In this document: positions 28,416 through 37,745 of the stretch, piece after piece
Numbering within the stretch: the stretch's first letter is position 1
How the letters are laid out: the number at the start of each line of letters is the position of its first letter
Assembly (NCBI GenBank): GCA_033809355.1
Contig: JAPXLV010000002.1
Coordinates: forward strand, 35,882 to 99,881
Direction of reading: 5' to 3'
DNA from: T3Sed10-213 sp012519365
GTDB taxonomy: Bacteria; Planctomycetota; Phycisphaerae; Sedimentisphaerales; Anaerohalosphaeraceae
DNA: 64,000 nt
Translations under genes and position numbers: made by a program
Notes under the pieces: generated by a model
What the model was told of the DNA's origin: nothing
What the model saw: only the letters and a program-made list of their open reading frames with translations
Databases searched by the model: none

Positions 28416-28730
28416 TTATCCTTCGGTCGTTAATTCTTCAAGAACACGGTCAAGTGCCACATCGAGTCGTTCGTTGAGCACTTCGTCGGACATGGAAAGT
28501 TGCCGTCGGGCATGCTCAATTTTTTCATAGCGAACCTCCGGCAGGGCGGCGATCAGTTTCAGCAAACGCCCGATCGGATTGGTGTCCAGATGGCGGATGA
28601 CGCGTTCTGTCGGAAAATCAGGCGAGGCCCAGTTCAGCTGCTGTTCGGCGGTGCCGACACGTACCCGACATTGCCGATCCGTGACGCGTCGCATTTCTAA
28701 TTGAAATCGTCTTGTTTTAGGGTTGTTCAT
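28416..28730 (-). CDS. Small FlgM-like protein (tentative)
   Basis: A 104-residue acidic/basic mixed protein. The N-terminal half (~1-50) is beta-like (RRFQLEMRRVTDRQCRVRVG). The C-terminal half, LPEVRYEKIEHARRQLSMSD and ERLDVALDRVLEEL, recalls the C-terminal sigma-binding helices of the anti-sigma-28 factor FlgM (x-VR-x-EK-x2-x2-R pattern). No flagellar genes are nearby, so the assignment is weak. A start at 28730 has only a poor ribosome-binding site. It is divergently oriented from the protease gene. Confidence 0.45.
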   Translation of the reverse strand: MNNPKTRRFQLEMRRVTDRQCRVRVGTAEQQLNWASPDFPTERVIRHLDTNPIGRLLKLIAALPEVRYEKIEHARRQLSMSDEVLNERLDVALDRVLEELTTEG

Positions 28731-29341
28731 GTCTTTAATCCAGCCTCAAGATGAGCCGCACAAACGAACTTCCATGTCGCTTGAGCGACCGGCAACAGGC
28801 GTCCTGCCGCCTCGGTTCATTGCATCCTCGAATCCTTATGAGGTATTCTACTTTTTCCTCACCTACAATATCTTGCGTGATATTTCGGTCAATAATGGTA
28901 TCCGCGCAACTATTACAATACTGATATCGTCTGTTGGCTTTGTCAAACTTCAATTTTTTTCAAAAAACTTTACTCTTTTGCATTTTTGGGGATATCGTAA
29001 AAGTCCCGGAAAAACCGCACCTTTTACACTCAAAAACACAGAATCCGGCGGCTGGGGGCAGGGTAATGCGTTTATCTCCAGTTGGCATATTGAGATAGAT
29101 TGAGAATACACAACATCTTGTAGTTTTTCTTGGTTTTTGATTTGGAAAGCGAATAGATACCAGATATCTCCGGATATGTAGGATGACGGACAATTTTGGG
29201 ATCCTGATGTTGCGGGGGTGTTTGAACCGATATATTTAAGACAAGGCTGATTTTAGGAAAAAGCGAAATTTTGGGTTTTTTCAAATCGTTAATTTTTTAT
29301 AATGGTGTTTACTGACCAGCTTCTTTTACAGGAGTCCGACC
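28731..29341. other. A/T-rich intergenic region with a -10-like box
   Basis: About 610 bases between divergent genes are clearly richer in A and T than the surroundings. No gene is well supported. A TTG-started 72-codon frame with YCNSC (28735-28953, minus) ends 4 bases before the FlgM-like gene but has no ribosome-binding site. TATAAT at 29298-29303 lies 39 bases before the protease ATG and is a plausible -10; no good -35 is seen at the right distance. Confidence 0.4.
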
Positions 29342-30322
29342 ATGTCTTACAAACAACTCATAGCGATGTATGCGGCGGGGGTACTGGTGTTTTTGTGTTT
29401 TCCGGTAAAAGCGGATAAAATTGTGCTTGATTCAGGGGCCACCCTGACAGCTCCGGTGCTGGCGGATCGTCCGTCCGGCGTGGTTGTGGATTTGGGCTAT
29501 ACGGTATTGCTTGTCCCCCGAGAAAATATCGCTGCGATTGAGCCGGAGGTGAGCGTCTATGATCCGAACAAACCGGATCCTGAAGAGGGTGTTCCGGCCT
29601 TGGTGTCCTCCGACAGGTTGTATTATACCGCCCCGATGGAACCTCTCTCGTTGGAGGCCTGTTATAAAAGGGTCTCTCCGGCGGTGGTGGTGGTCTCGAC
29701 GCCGGCGGGGTTGGGGTCGGGTTTTTTTATCAATCCCGAGGGTTATTTGATCACCAATTACCACGTTATCGAGCGGGAAACGCAGATTACGGTGACGCTG
29801 TTTGAAAAGAGCCGCAGCGGATTTGAGCGGAAGATTTTTCGCGAGGTGCGGATTGTCGCCCTCAATCCGTTCATTGATTTGGCGTTGCTGAAGGTGCAAG
29901 ATGAGACGATAAAGGAGTTTCCCTATGTGCCTCTGGCCGAGCCGGGAACGGTTCAGGTCGGGCAGAACACCTTTGCGGTGGGTAACCCGTTGGGTCTGGA
30001 GCGGTCGCTGAGTGAGGGGACAATTACGACGGTCAGCCGGGCGTTTGAGGGGCTGGTCTATATCCAGACTAATGCCGATTTGAATCCGGGCAATTCCGGC
30101 GGTCCACTGTTTGATATGGCCGGGCGGGTGATTGGGGTGGCCAATATGAGCGCCCGTCAATTCGGGGGACTGGGCTTTGCGATTCCGATTCATTATGTGC
30201 GGGATTTTATCGCCAATTATGAATCCTTTGCCTATGATAAGGACAATCCCAATACCGGTTACCGTTACCTGCAGCCGGATGCCCGGTTGAAGAAAGAAAA
30301 GCCGGATCTGTCGCAATATTAA
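29342..30322 (+). CDS. Secreted HtrA-like trypsin-family serine protease without PDZ domain
   Basis: A 326-residue exported protein with an N-terminal signal peptide (cleavage near VKA, residue ~24). A small beta domain (~25-75) is followed by an S1C/HtrA-type protease fold. The triad is visible: His141 (LITNYHVI), Asp179 (NPFIDLALLKV) and Ser252 (NPGNSGGPL). There is no PDZ domain, so the protein is shorter than DegP. It may serve in envelope protein quality control. AGGAG lies 7-8 bases before the ATG. The next gene, 36 bases downstream, also encodes an exported protein. Confidence 0.92.
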   Translation: MSYKQLIAMYAAGVLVFLCFPVKADKIVLDSGATLTAPVLADRPSGVVVDLGYTVLLVPRENIAAIEPEVSVYDPNKPDPEEGVPALVSSDRLYYTAPMEPLSLEACYKRVSPAVVVVSTPAGLGSGFFINPEGYLITNYHVIERETQITVTLFEKSRSGFERKIFREVRIVALNPFIDLALLKVQDETIKEFPYVPLAEPGTVQVGQNTFAVGNPLGLERSLSEGTITTVSRAFEGLVYIQTNADLNPGNSGGPLFDMAGRVIGVANMSARQFGGLGFAIPIHYVRDFIANYESFAYDKDNPNTGYRYLQPDARLKKEKPDLSQY

Positions 30323-30358
30323 TCGACCTGCCATATTTTCACTTTAAGAGGAGGCATT

Positions 30359-32188
30359 ATGTTTCGTATTAACAAGATGTTCTTTACTGGATTTTTATTG
30401 TTGGGTGTTTTGAGGGTTTGTGCATGGTCGGCGGTGTTGCCGGACAGCGCTGCGCTGCTGGGGCCGGATACGATTTTTATGGCCAGCGTCAATAATGTCC
30501 GGCAGGTGCTGGAGCAGGCGAAAAAGACCCGGCTGTATGGGCTGTATAGGGATCCGTCTATGCAGTCGTTTTTTGAGAAACTCAAGACGCAGCTCGAGCC
30601 GCTTGTTCAGGAGCAAGACAATGAGTTGCTGAGCCTGATGGTGCGGGACAAAGTGTATCCGACCGGCCGGGTGCTGCTGGCGGTCAACGTTCCGCAAGGA
30701 AAGCCGCTGTGGGTTTCTGAGTCGTCTGTTTTGGGGCTGGTGCAGTGGGGCGAGCACAGTCAGCAGGTCCGTGAGCTTTTCGAAAAGGGGTTCCAAAAAG
30801 AAATCGAGCAGGGTGCTCATCGAAGCGTGCAGCGCTATCGGGACTATGAAATTATTACGATGCTTCAACCGGCCGAGATGCCAGAGCCGACAGGCCCTGC
30901 CGAAACTCTTGAGCCGGCCGAGCCGAGTGCGACCTATTATTGTTTTTTTGAGGATAGTCTTCTTGTCAGCGACAATTTGGAGACGCTTCAGTTTGTGTTG
31001 GCGCAGCTCAGCGGGGCTCGCAGCCGCACCCTGGCCGACGAGGCGGATTATCAGCGGTCCCGCCGGGCGGTCGGGCCGGTGTATGACGTGGAATGCTATG
31101 TCAATTTGAAGGGGTTGTTGAAAAGAGCGTTTCTGTCCGGCGATAAAGAATCGAGCGGCGAAATGCAAAAAGAGTTGTCTGCGCTGGGGCTGGACGGGGT
31201 ATCGGGTTTGTCTATGGCAATTGCCGTGGCGCCTTCGGCCGAGACGAATATCAGCGTCAAAGCGATGCTGACTGTCCCCGGCCCGCGGCGGGGACTCTTA
31301 AAAATGTTTGAACTGGTTGGCAAGCCGTTTCGTCCGCCGGTGTTTGTCGATCCGCAGGCCGGGCAGATTGCGTATGTCAATCTCGATATTCCGGCTGCGG
31401 GTGAGGAATTGTTTCGGATGCTCTCGTCAATCAGCCCGATGTTTGCGGCCATGCTGAACAATCCGATTACGCCGCCGCAGGCCGACGGCTCGCCCGGCGT
31501 GATTCTCAAGGAGGATGTGCTGGATACGCTGGGCGACCAGTTGATCTCGGCCGGCACTGTGCAGGCTGATCCGACGCAAGAGAGCGGCTTCCGTGAGGAG
31601 ACGCTTATGGCGGTGGCCGTGCGGAATGCCGAGCGGCTCAATCGTGCGGTCGCGGCGATGCACAGCCAGTTTTTGGCCGCGGGACGTCCGGAGTTGCAGC
31701 GGGAGTATCTGGGGTATACGCTGTATTCTATTCCGCTGGGGGAAATGTTCATAGCCGAATCCGGGACGCAGGCGCCCGAGTTGGCGTTGGCGGTGACGCA
31801 AACCCATCTGCTGTGGGGGGCGCAGCCAGCGGTAGAAAAGGCGATTCAGCGTTTGAACCAACCCCGGGCCGAATCACTGGGCGAGAAGGCGTGGTATCGC
31901 CGGGCGGCGTCGCGAATCCCATCTGAGGCGGGGCTGGGGGCGATGGAGAATATGCAACTGGTCGGCCAGCCGTTCTGGGCGTTGCTCAAGAGCGGCAAAT
32001 GGAGCGACCTGGTTGAGCTGGAGATCGAAAACGACAAGGCAAGGGCCATCATAAAGGCTTTTGAGGCACTGCCTGACTTTGAAAGGGTGCGGTCGTATTT
32101 CGGGATCAATGTCAGTTGGCTGCGCACCGGCCCGGATGGATTTTTGATGGAAGCGATTGACTTGCCCGCTGGGCCGCCGGCGAATTAG
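30359..32188 (+). CDS. Large secreted protein of unknown function (DUF3352-like)
   Basis: I do not recognise a firm family for this 609-residue protein. It has a signal peptide (residues 1-25, ending CAWSA) and no other obvious membrane segment. The body alternates helices and strands with repeated VxNVRQVLEQ- and VNLxxLL-type segments, plus a Glu/Pro-rich patch at ~175-200 (PAEMPEPTGPAETLEPAEPS). The pattern recalls DUF3352-type planctomycete exported proteins. GGAGGC precedes the ATG. It follows the protease by 36 bases and is probably co-transcribed, so it could be a partner or substrate. Confidence 0.7.
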   Translation: MFRINKMFFTGFLLLGVLRVCAWSAVLPDSAALLGPDTIFMASVNNVRQVLEQAKKTRLYGLYRDPSMQSFFEKLKTQLEPLVQEQDNELLSLMVRDKVYPTGRVLLAVNVPQGKPLWVSESSVLGLVQWGEHSQQVRELFEKGFQKEIEQGAHRSVQRYRDYEIITMLQPAEMPEPTGPAETLEPAEPSATYYCFFEDSLLVSDNLETLQFVLAQLSGARSRTLADEADYQRSRRAVGPVYDVECYVNLKGLLKRAFLSGDKESSGEMQKELSALGLDGVSGLSMAIAVAPSAETNISVKAMLTVPGPRRGLLKMFELVGKPFRPPVFVDPQAGQIAYVNLDIPAAGEELFRMLSSISPMFAAMLNNPITPPQADGSPGVILKEDVLDTLGDQLISAGTVQADPTQESGFREETLMAVAVRNAERLNRAVAAMHSQFLAAGRPELQREYLGYTLYSIPLGEMFIAESGTQAPELALAVTQTHLLWGAQPAVEKAIQRLNQPRAESLGEKAWYRRAASRIPSEAGLGAMENMQLVGQPFWALLKSGKWSDLVELEIENDKARAIIKAFEALPDFERVRSYFGINVSWLRTGPDGFLMEAIDLPAGPPAN

Positions 32189-32252
32189 AGTCAATGGAAT
32201 AAGTGTTTTTGAACGCCGTAATAGAACGTTGATTGATGGACAAGGGGTCTTT

Positions 32253-32558
32253 ATGGGCTGGGGACGTACATTTTTCTTGGGTGATGTCGGCAATCGGCTG
32301 GATATCGCCGAGTGTGAAAAGGACATCAAGGTACTCAAAGAATCGCTGATGCAGATACACGACGAAGGCCAGTCGCAGGATGCGGAACTGATGGCCGTTC
32401 AGCGGGAATGCGACCAACTGAAGTTGTACATCGCGGCGTTGATTCGTCTGCTGACCGGCAAGGGGGTCCTGGATATTGACGAAATCCGAAAGATGGTCGA
32501 TGTGATCGATGGTGAGGATGGCGCCATGGACGGCAAGGCCCGCAACACGATTCTTTGA
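32253..32558 (+). CDS. Small coiled-coil protein of unknown function
   Basis: A 101-residue soluble protein. After MGWGRTFFLGDVGNRLDIAE comes a heptad-like helix (EKDIKVLKESLMQIHDEGQS, QDAELMAVQRECDQLKLYIA) and then a short acidic domain (VLDIDEIRKMVDVIDGEDGA). No enzyme motif is visible. The start at 32253 is chosen for AAGGGG upstream; an earlier start in the frame would overlap the preceding gene. It may be cytoplasmic and oligomeric. Function unknown. Confidence 0.65.
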   Translation: MGWGRTFFLGDVGNRLDIAECEKDIKVLKESLMQIHDEGQSQDAELMAVQRECDQLKLYIAALIRLLTGKGVLDIDEIRKMVDVIDGEDGAMDGKARNTIL

Positions 32559-32679
32559 TAGATCATCCCTTGGTATCCAAAGCCGGCGGGGCGGTTAAAA
32601 AATAAATGCGCAGCGGCAAAGCGGCCGGGGGGCGGCAGTGATCGGCTTGAAGGGGGTGGCGTCTCAGTGCAGCATCGGA

Positions 32680-33381
32680 TTATTGGGATGGGGTATCGTC
32701 AGCGGGGTGAAATTGGTCGATGATTTGGACAGAGGCCGAGGCGCCGATGCGCGTTGCGCCGGCCTGGATCATGGCCAGGGCCTGTTTGGCGGTCTTGATG
32801 CCGCCAGCGGCTTTGATTTTGCAGCGGGGGGCGGCTTGGGCCATCAGGCGAACATGCTCGACCCGTGCGCCGCCGGCCGGGAGAAAGCCGGTGCTGGTCT
32901 TGATAAAATCAATGCCCGCGGCCTGGGCGATGCCGCAGACGAAGCGGATTTGCTCATCGGTCAGGGCTGCCGATTCGATGATGACTTTTAATACCACCGG
33001 CGGGTACATTTTTTGGCAGACCCGCCGAATCGCGGCAAATTCATGGCTCAGGTATTTTGCATCGCCTGTCAGGATGGAGGCCAGGTCGGCGACGAAATCC
33101 ACCTCGTCGGCGCCGTCTTTAATCACCGCCTCGGTTTGATATGCCTTGACAGGGGTGGTCTCTGTGCCGAAGGGAAAGCCCGCGACGGAAACGACCCGCA
33201 CGCCGGTGGCGTGCAGGAGGTCCGCACATACGCCGACCCATCGCGGCTGGACGCAGACGCTGTGAAATCCGTACCGGACGGCTTCACTGCAAAGCCGGCG
33301 GATATCCGCCTCAAGGGCGGTGGGGCTGAGCATCGTGTGGTCGAAATACCGAGCCAGTTCTTTTTTGGTGGTTGGGATCAT
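32680..33381 (-). CDS. deoC: Deoxyribose-phosphate aldolase
   Basis: DeoC splits 2-deoxyribose 5-phosphate into glyceraldehyde 3-phosphate and acetaldehyde during deoxynucleoside salvage. The 233-residue TIM barrel has DHTMLSP (substrate end), the Asp in ADEVDFV, the Schiff-base Lys161 in FIKTSTGF and the second catalytic Lys190 in IKAAGGIK. All key residues are present. It is a single minus-strand gene between two plus-strand genes. Confidence 0.95.
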   Translation of the reverse strand: MIPTTKKELARYFDHTMLSPTALEADIRRLCSEAVRYGFHSVCVQPRWVGVCADLLHATGVRVVSVAGFPFGTETTPVKAYQTEAVIKDGADEVDFVADLASILTGDAKYLSHEFAAIRRVCQKMYPPVVLKVIIESAALTDEQIRFVCGIAQAAGIDFIKTSTGFLPAGGARVEHVRLMAQAAPRCKIKAAGGIKTAKQALAMIQAGATRIGASASVQIIDQFHPADDTPSQ

Positions 33382-33571
33382 AACGGTATTTTAGACGTTT
33401 GGGTGCGGATTGCAACGCTTGGCTGTCCAAAAAGGGATTGTTTTGTCCGATTTGGCCGGCGGCAAAAGCAAATCTTGCCGAAAATGCGGCCATCTGGTAC
33501 ACTGAATAGATTAAAAAAATGTGATTTCAAGGCAAAACGGGATATTCAAACGCCGAATAGGAGACAATACG

Positions 33572-34519
33572 ATGCGAACACGACCATTGGGAAAAACGGA
33601 TTTGCGCTTGACGACGATTGGATTGGGTACGTGGGCTATCGGCGGGCCGTGGGAGTACGGCTGGGGGCCGCAGGATGACGACGACTCGGTGCGGACGATT
33701 ATTGCGGCGGTGGAAGGGGGGGTTAACTGGATTGACACCGCTCCGATTTACGGCTGCGGCCATGCCGAAGAGGTCGTCGGGCGTGCGGTGCGGGAACTGA
33801 AAGAAAGGCCGTTGATTGCCACCAAATGCGGGCTGGTATGGAACGAGAGACGGGAAAAGATCAACTGCCTTGAGGCCAAAAGCATCCTGCGGGAATGCGA
33901 CGACAGTCTGCGCCGGCTGGGGGTGGACGTGATTGATCTGTACCAGTTGCACTGGCCCGATCCGGATGAGCAGATCGAGGAGGCGTGGGAGGCGATGGCT
34001 CGCTGCGTCCAGCAGGGCAAGGTGCGCTGCCTGGGGGCGTCGAATGTGTCGGTGGCTCAGATTGAGCGGCTGGCACGGATTCATCCGGTGGCGGCGGTTC
34101 AGCCGCCCTACAGTATGTTGCGGCGGGATATCGAAAACGACCTGCTGGGCTATTGCGGGACGCACGGCATCGGCGTGGTCTGCTACAGTCCGCTGCAAAA
34201 AGGGCTGCTGACTGGCAAGTTTACCAAGGAGTATCTCGATACACTGGCGCCGGATGATCACCGTCGAAGCGACCCGAATTTTGTGGGACGGCGGTTTGAG
34301 GAGAATCTGGAGAAGGTTGGGGCACTGCGGAGCATCGCCGAACGACACGGCAAGACCGTCGCCCAACTGGCGATCGCGTGGGTGCTGCGTCGTGAGGAAG
34401 TGACCAGTGCTATCGTCGGCGCCCGCAGGCCCGCTCAGATTCAGGAAACCCTGGCCGCCGGCGATTGGGTGCTGGAGGAAGAGACCCTTCGTAAGATTGA
34501 GAGCATTCTAAAGGAATAA
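33572..34519 (+). CDS. Aldo/keto reductase
   Basis: A 315-residue NAD(P)H-dependent TIM-barrel oxidoreductase. It shows GLGTWAIGG at the start, the catalytic Asp/Tyr in WIDTAPIYG, Lys in IATKCGLVW, His in YQLHWPD, and the C-terminal cofactor site AIVGARRPAQIQE. The type is that of YajO/YccK-like stand-alone AKRs; the substrate is unknown. AGGAGA 7 bases before the ATG at 33572 fixes the start; 17 more codons upstream are open but lack such a site. Confidence 0.93.
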   Translation: MRTRPLGKTDLRLTTIGLGTWAIGGPWEYGWGPQDDDDSVRTIIAAVEGGVNWIDTAPIYGCGHAEEVVGRAVRELKERPLIATKCGLVWNERREKINCLEAKSILRECDDSLRRLGVDVIDLYQLHWPDPDEQIEEAWEAMARCVQQGKVRCLGASNVSVAQIERLARIHPVAAVQPPYSMLRRDIENDLLGYCGTHGIGVVCYSPLQKGLLTGKFTKEYLDTLAPDDHRRSDPNFVGRRFEENLEKVGALRSIAERHGKTVAQLAIAWVLRREEVTSAIVGARRPAQIQETLAAGDWVLEEETLRKIESILKE

Positions 34520-34632
34520 AAAATTGACTCTCAAAATGCAAAAAGACCCTGCGGCAATTAAATATAAGGCGGTTGTAAACAGATTGCGTTTTGAGTTGTC
34601 ATTTTGATAGTTCAAATGAACAAGGGATTACG
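34520..34632 (+). promoter_or_regulatory. purB leader with long inverted repeat
   Basis: CTCAAAATGCA (34530-34540) and TGCGTTTTGAG (34585-34595) form an 11-bp stem with one G-U pair, 44 bases apart, ending 37 bases before the purB start. A TTGACT box lies at 34524-34529. It could be a leader structure or a protein-binding site; no known purine riboswitch pattern was recognised. Confidence 0.35.
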
Positions 34633-36066
34633 ATGACACAGCGGACGGATGTCTATACGTCGCCATTGGTAGAGCGGAACGCGTCGATGGAAATGGCCCG
34701 GTTGTTCGGGTCGGATATGAAGTTTACGACGTGGCGGAGGCTCTGGCTGGAGTTGGCGCGGGCTGAAAAAAAACTGGGGCTTGCCATCACCGACGAGCAG
34801 CTTGCCGAGATGGAAGCGCATCTGACGGATATTGATTATAAAAAGGCTGCGGCTTATGAAAAGCAGTTTCGTCATGATGTGATGGCGCACGTGCATACGT
34901 TTGCCGAGGCGGCCCCGAAGGCCGCAGCGATTATTCATCTGGGGGCGACCAGCTGCTATGTGGGGGATAACGCCGATTTGATTATTATGCGTGAGGGGAT
35001 GCGGCTGCTGGCCGAGAAACTGGCGTGTTTGATTGATCGGCTGGCTGTCTTTGCCAAGCGATACCGGGCGATGCCGACGCTGGGCTTTACGCATTACCAG
35101 CCGGCACAACTGACGACAGTGGGCAAACGGGCGACGCTGTGGGCGTATGATTTTGCGATGGATCTGGAGGAGTTGGAGCGGCGGATCGAGACGCTGCCGT
35201 TTCGCGGCGTCAAAGGCACGACCGGTACGCAGGCGTCGTTTTTGGCGCTGTTTGACGGGGATCACAATAAGGTGCGACGGCTTGACGACATGGTCGCCAA
35301 GGCATTCGGCTTTTCACGGCGGTGCGTGGTGACGGGGCAGACGTATCCGCGAAAGATTGACAAATACATTGTCGATGCGCTGGCCTCGGTGGCGGTGGCG
35401 GCGCACAAGATGTGCAACGATATTCGGCTGCTGGCCAATCTGAAGGAGTTGGAAGAGCCGTTTGAAACGTCTCAGATCGGCTCATCGGCGATGGCGTACA
35501 AGCGCAATCCAATGCGGTGTGAGCGGACGACGGGTCTGGCTCGGCTGGTGATGAGTCTGGCGACCAGTCCGGCGATGACCGCAGCCGAGCAGTGGCTCGA
35601 GCGAACGCTGGACGATTCGGCCAACCGGCGTGTGAGTATCGCCGAGGCGTTTTTGGCCGCCGACGGGATTTTGGAGATTCTTATCAATGTCGCCTCGGGA
35701 TTGGTGGTATATCCAAAGGTCATCGCTGCGCGGGTGCAGGCGGAGCTGCCGTTCATGGCGACGGAGAATATCCTGATGGCCGGTGTGCGGGCCGGTGGTG
35801 ATCGGCAGGAACTTCACGAGGCCATCCGCGTGCATTCTCAGGCCGCGGCCGAGCAGGTCAAACGGTACGGCCTGCCCAACGACCTGCTTGCGCGGCTCAG
35901 GGCCGATGCCCGCTTTGCCAATGTCAACTTTTCCGATGTGATGAATCCTAAAGACTATATCGGCCGAGCACCCCAGCAGGTCGATGAGTTTATCGCTGAA
36001 GTCGTTACGCCGATCCGGCGAAGGTATCGAAAAGCACTCAATAAAAAAGTGGAGTTAAAGGTATGA
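34633..36066 (+). CDS. purB: Adenylosuccinate lyase (eukaryote-like clade)
   Basis: PurB cleaves SAICAR and adenylosuccinate in purine synthesis. The 477-residue protein has the fumarase/lyase superfamily signature GSSAMAYKRNPMRCER (~283-298) with the mobile-loop serine. The downstream stretches RTLDDSANRR, VVYPKVIAARVQ, ELPFMATENILMAG and GRAPQQVDEF are those of the animal-type enzyme, not the short Bacillus or E. coli types. The ATG at 34633 follows AAGGGA and is preferred to an earlier start. The stop overlaps the next gene (TATGA). Confidence 0.96.
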   Translation: MTQRTDVYTSPLVERNASMEMARLFGSDMKFTTWRRLWLELARAEKKLGLAITDEQLAEMEAHLTDIDYKKAAAYEKQFRHDVMAHVHTFAEAAPKAAAIIHLGATSCYVGDNADLIIMREGMRLLAEKLACLIDRLAVFAKRYRAMPTLGFTHYQPAQLTTVGKRATLWAYDFAMDLEELERRIETLPFRGVKGTTGTQASFLALFDGDHNKVRRLDDMVAKAFGFSRRCVVTGQTYPRKIDKYIVDALASVAVAAHKMCNDIRLLANLKELEEPFETSQIGSSAMAYKRNPMRCERTTGLARLVMSLATSPAMTAAEQWLERTLDDSANRRVSIAEAFLAADGILEILINVASGLVVYPKVIAARVQAELPFMATENILMAGVRAGGDRQELHEAIRVHSQAAAEQVKRYGLPNDLLARLRADARFANVNFSDVMNPKDYIGRAPQQVDEFIAEVVTPIRRRYRKALNKKVELKV

Positions 36067-37019
36067 AAAAGATGATTTATGCAAAATGTCAAATGGCACA
36101 GGTTGTGGGGGTTGCGGCGGGGCTGTTGGCAGCGGTGGTGCTGAGCGGATGTGCCGGGTCGTGTCATTGTGCCCAGCCGGTAACGGCGGGGGATATTATG
36201 GCGCCGGGGGCGGAGTTGGTGGAGGTGTCTTCGGAATTTCGGTTTACCGAGGGGCCGGCGGCCGATGCGGCGGGCAATGTGTATTTTACCGACCAGCCGA
36301 ACAATCAGATTATGATTTATACCGTTGACGGACGGCTGGAGACGTTTATGCGGCCGAGCGGGCGGAGCAACGGCTTGTATTTTGATGTGGACGGGACGCT
36401 GATCGCCTGTGCGGACGAATACAATGAACTGTGGCGGATTAACGTACATACCAAAGAACATACCGTGCTGGCCCAGCGGTATGAGGGGGGGCTTTTGAAC
36501 GGGCCCAATGATGTCTGGGTGCATCCGCAAAAACGGTGGATTTACTTTACCGATCCGATCTACGGACGGCCCTGGTGGGATCGCGGGCCCAGCGAGCAGC
36601 CCTGTGAGGGCGTCTATCGCATCAATGCCGACGGCACGGGACTGGTGCGCGTGATTGACGATCTGGTCAAGCCCAACGGCATCATCGGTACACCCGACGG
36701 CAAGACGCTGTATGTGGCCGATATTCAGGATCGCAAGACGTGGGCCTATGCTATTCAGCCGGATGGGTCGCTGGCGAACAAACGGTTGTTCTGTGAGCCG
36801 GGCTCGGACGGGATGGCGCTGGATTGTGCGGGCAATGTGTATCTGACCGGCGACGGCGTGATGATTTTTAATCCTGACGGTCAGCAGATCGCCCATATCA
36901 AAATTCTGCAGCGATGGACGTCCAACGTGACCTTTGGGGGTAAAGACCGGCGGATGCTGTTTATTACGGCCAGTCCGGCTGTCTATACCCTTCAGATGAA
37001 TGTGTGCGGCGCGTTTTGA
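36063..37019 (+). CDS. SMP-30/gluconolactonase-family lipoprotein
   Basis: A 318-residue exported lipoprotein; the hydrophobic N-terminus ends in the lipobox VLSGC. The body is a six-bladed beta-propeller of the SMP-30/LRE type: RFTEGPAADAAGNVYFTDQP with the metal-site Glu, GLLNGPNDVWVHP with Asn/Asp, and LVKPNGIIGTPDGKTLYVAD with the last metal ligands. Such enzymes hydrolyse sugar lactones. It overlaps the purB stop by 4 bases, so it is translationally linked, although a metabolic link is not obvious. Confidence 0.92.
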   Translation: MKKMIYAKCQMAQVVGVAAGLLAAVVLSGCAGSCHCAQPVTAGDIMAPGAELVEVSSEFRFTEGPAADAAGNVYFTDQPNNQIMIYTVDGRLETFMRPSGRSNGLYFDVDGTLIACADEYNELWRINVHTKEHTVLAQRYEGGLLNGPNDVWVHPQKRWIYFTDPIYGRPWWDRGPSEQPCEGVYRINADGTGLVRVIDDLVKPNGIIGTPDGKTLYVADIQDRKTWAYAIQPDGSLANKRLFCEPGSDGMALDCAGNVYLTGDGVMIFNPDGQQIAHIKILQRWTSNVTFGGKDRRMLFITASPAVYTLQMNVCGAF

Positions 37020-37050
37020 ATCAGCAAAGACTCCTCCGGAGAGATTTTTT

Positions 37051-37734
37051 ATGGAGCAGGCCACGCAACCAACCGCGGCCAAGACAAGGGACCTCGCCCC
37101 GGCGAAAGCCTGTGCCTGGTGGCAGTGGCATCGGCGGTTGTATGATTGGGTGATCGGCTGGGCGGACACGAAATACGGCCTGCCGGCGCTGATTGTGCTG
37201 GCGATTGTCGAGCCGATTTGCGTGCCGATTCCGGCCGATGTGCTGGTGGTGGGGCTGAGTATGGGCAACCCCCACAAGGCGATTCACTACGGCTTGACGT
37301 GTTCGCTGTTTTCGGTGCTTGGCGGGACACTTGCATTTTTGCTGGGGCTGGCGATCGGGCCGGAACGTGTGGTGGCGTTTTTTGAGGCGGTCAGCGTCGG
37401 GCCGCTGGCCCTGGGCGACAAGGCAAAACTGGCGCTGGAGTATTATCAGCGTTATGATTTTTGGGCGATTGCCATCTCGGCGCTGACACCGGTGCCGTAT
37501 ATGCTGTTTAGCTGGGTCGGCGGAATGGCCAAGGTGTCGCTGGTAAAGTTTATCGGTGTAAGTCTTGTGTTTCGCGCGATGCGGTTCGGAGGCGAGGGGG
37601 TGCTGTTTCGTCTGTTCGGTCTGCGGGCCCGGCAACTTATCGAAAAATACTTCAATACCGCGACTGTTGTTCTGATGATTCTGCTGGTCGGGCTGGTGTA
37701 TCTCATCCGAAAACTCGGACATTTATTCGGGTAA
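37051..37734 (+). CDS. VTT-domain (DedA/YqaA-like) membrane protein
   Basis: A 227-residue polytopic protein. After a ~45-residue soluble head come ~5 hydrophobic segments with VTT-domain marks: EPICVPIPADVLVVGLSMGN (first re-entrant region) and YDFWAIAISALTPVPYMLFS (second). VTT/DedA proteins act as lipid scramblases or flippases, including for undecaprenyl phosphate. The ATG at 37051 has GGAGAG upstream; the frame is open further but would overlap the preceding gene. Confidence 0.88.
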   Translation: MEQATQPTAAKTRDLAPAKACAWWQWHRRLYDWVIGWADTKYGLPALIVLAIVEPICVPIPADVLVVGLSMGNPHKAIHYGLTCSLFSVLGGTLAFLLGLAIGPERVVAFFEAVSVGPLALGDKAKLALEYYQRYDFWAIAISALTPVPYMLFSWVGGMAKVSLVKFIGVSLVFRAMRFGGEGVLFRLFGLRARQLIEKYFNTATVVLMILLVGLVYLIRKLGHLFG

Positions 37735-37745
37735 GCGGCGGACCG

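Noticed and set aside
28735..28953. A 72-codon minus-strand frame with a YCNSC motif ending 4 bases before the FlgM-like gene
   Set aside because: It can start only at TTG with no ribosome-binding site and an in-frame stop just upstream; the position is suggestive but the evidence is not enough for a gene call.
28723..29103. A 126-codon plus-strand frame upstream of the protease gene
   Set aside because: A/T-rich random-looking protein, no ribosome-binding site, overlaps the FlgM-like start.
34520..34632. Purine riboswitch before purB
   Set aside because: The inverted repeat does not match the three-way junction pattern or conserved loops of purine riboswitches.
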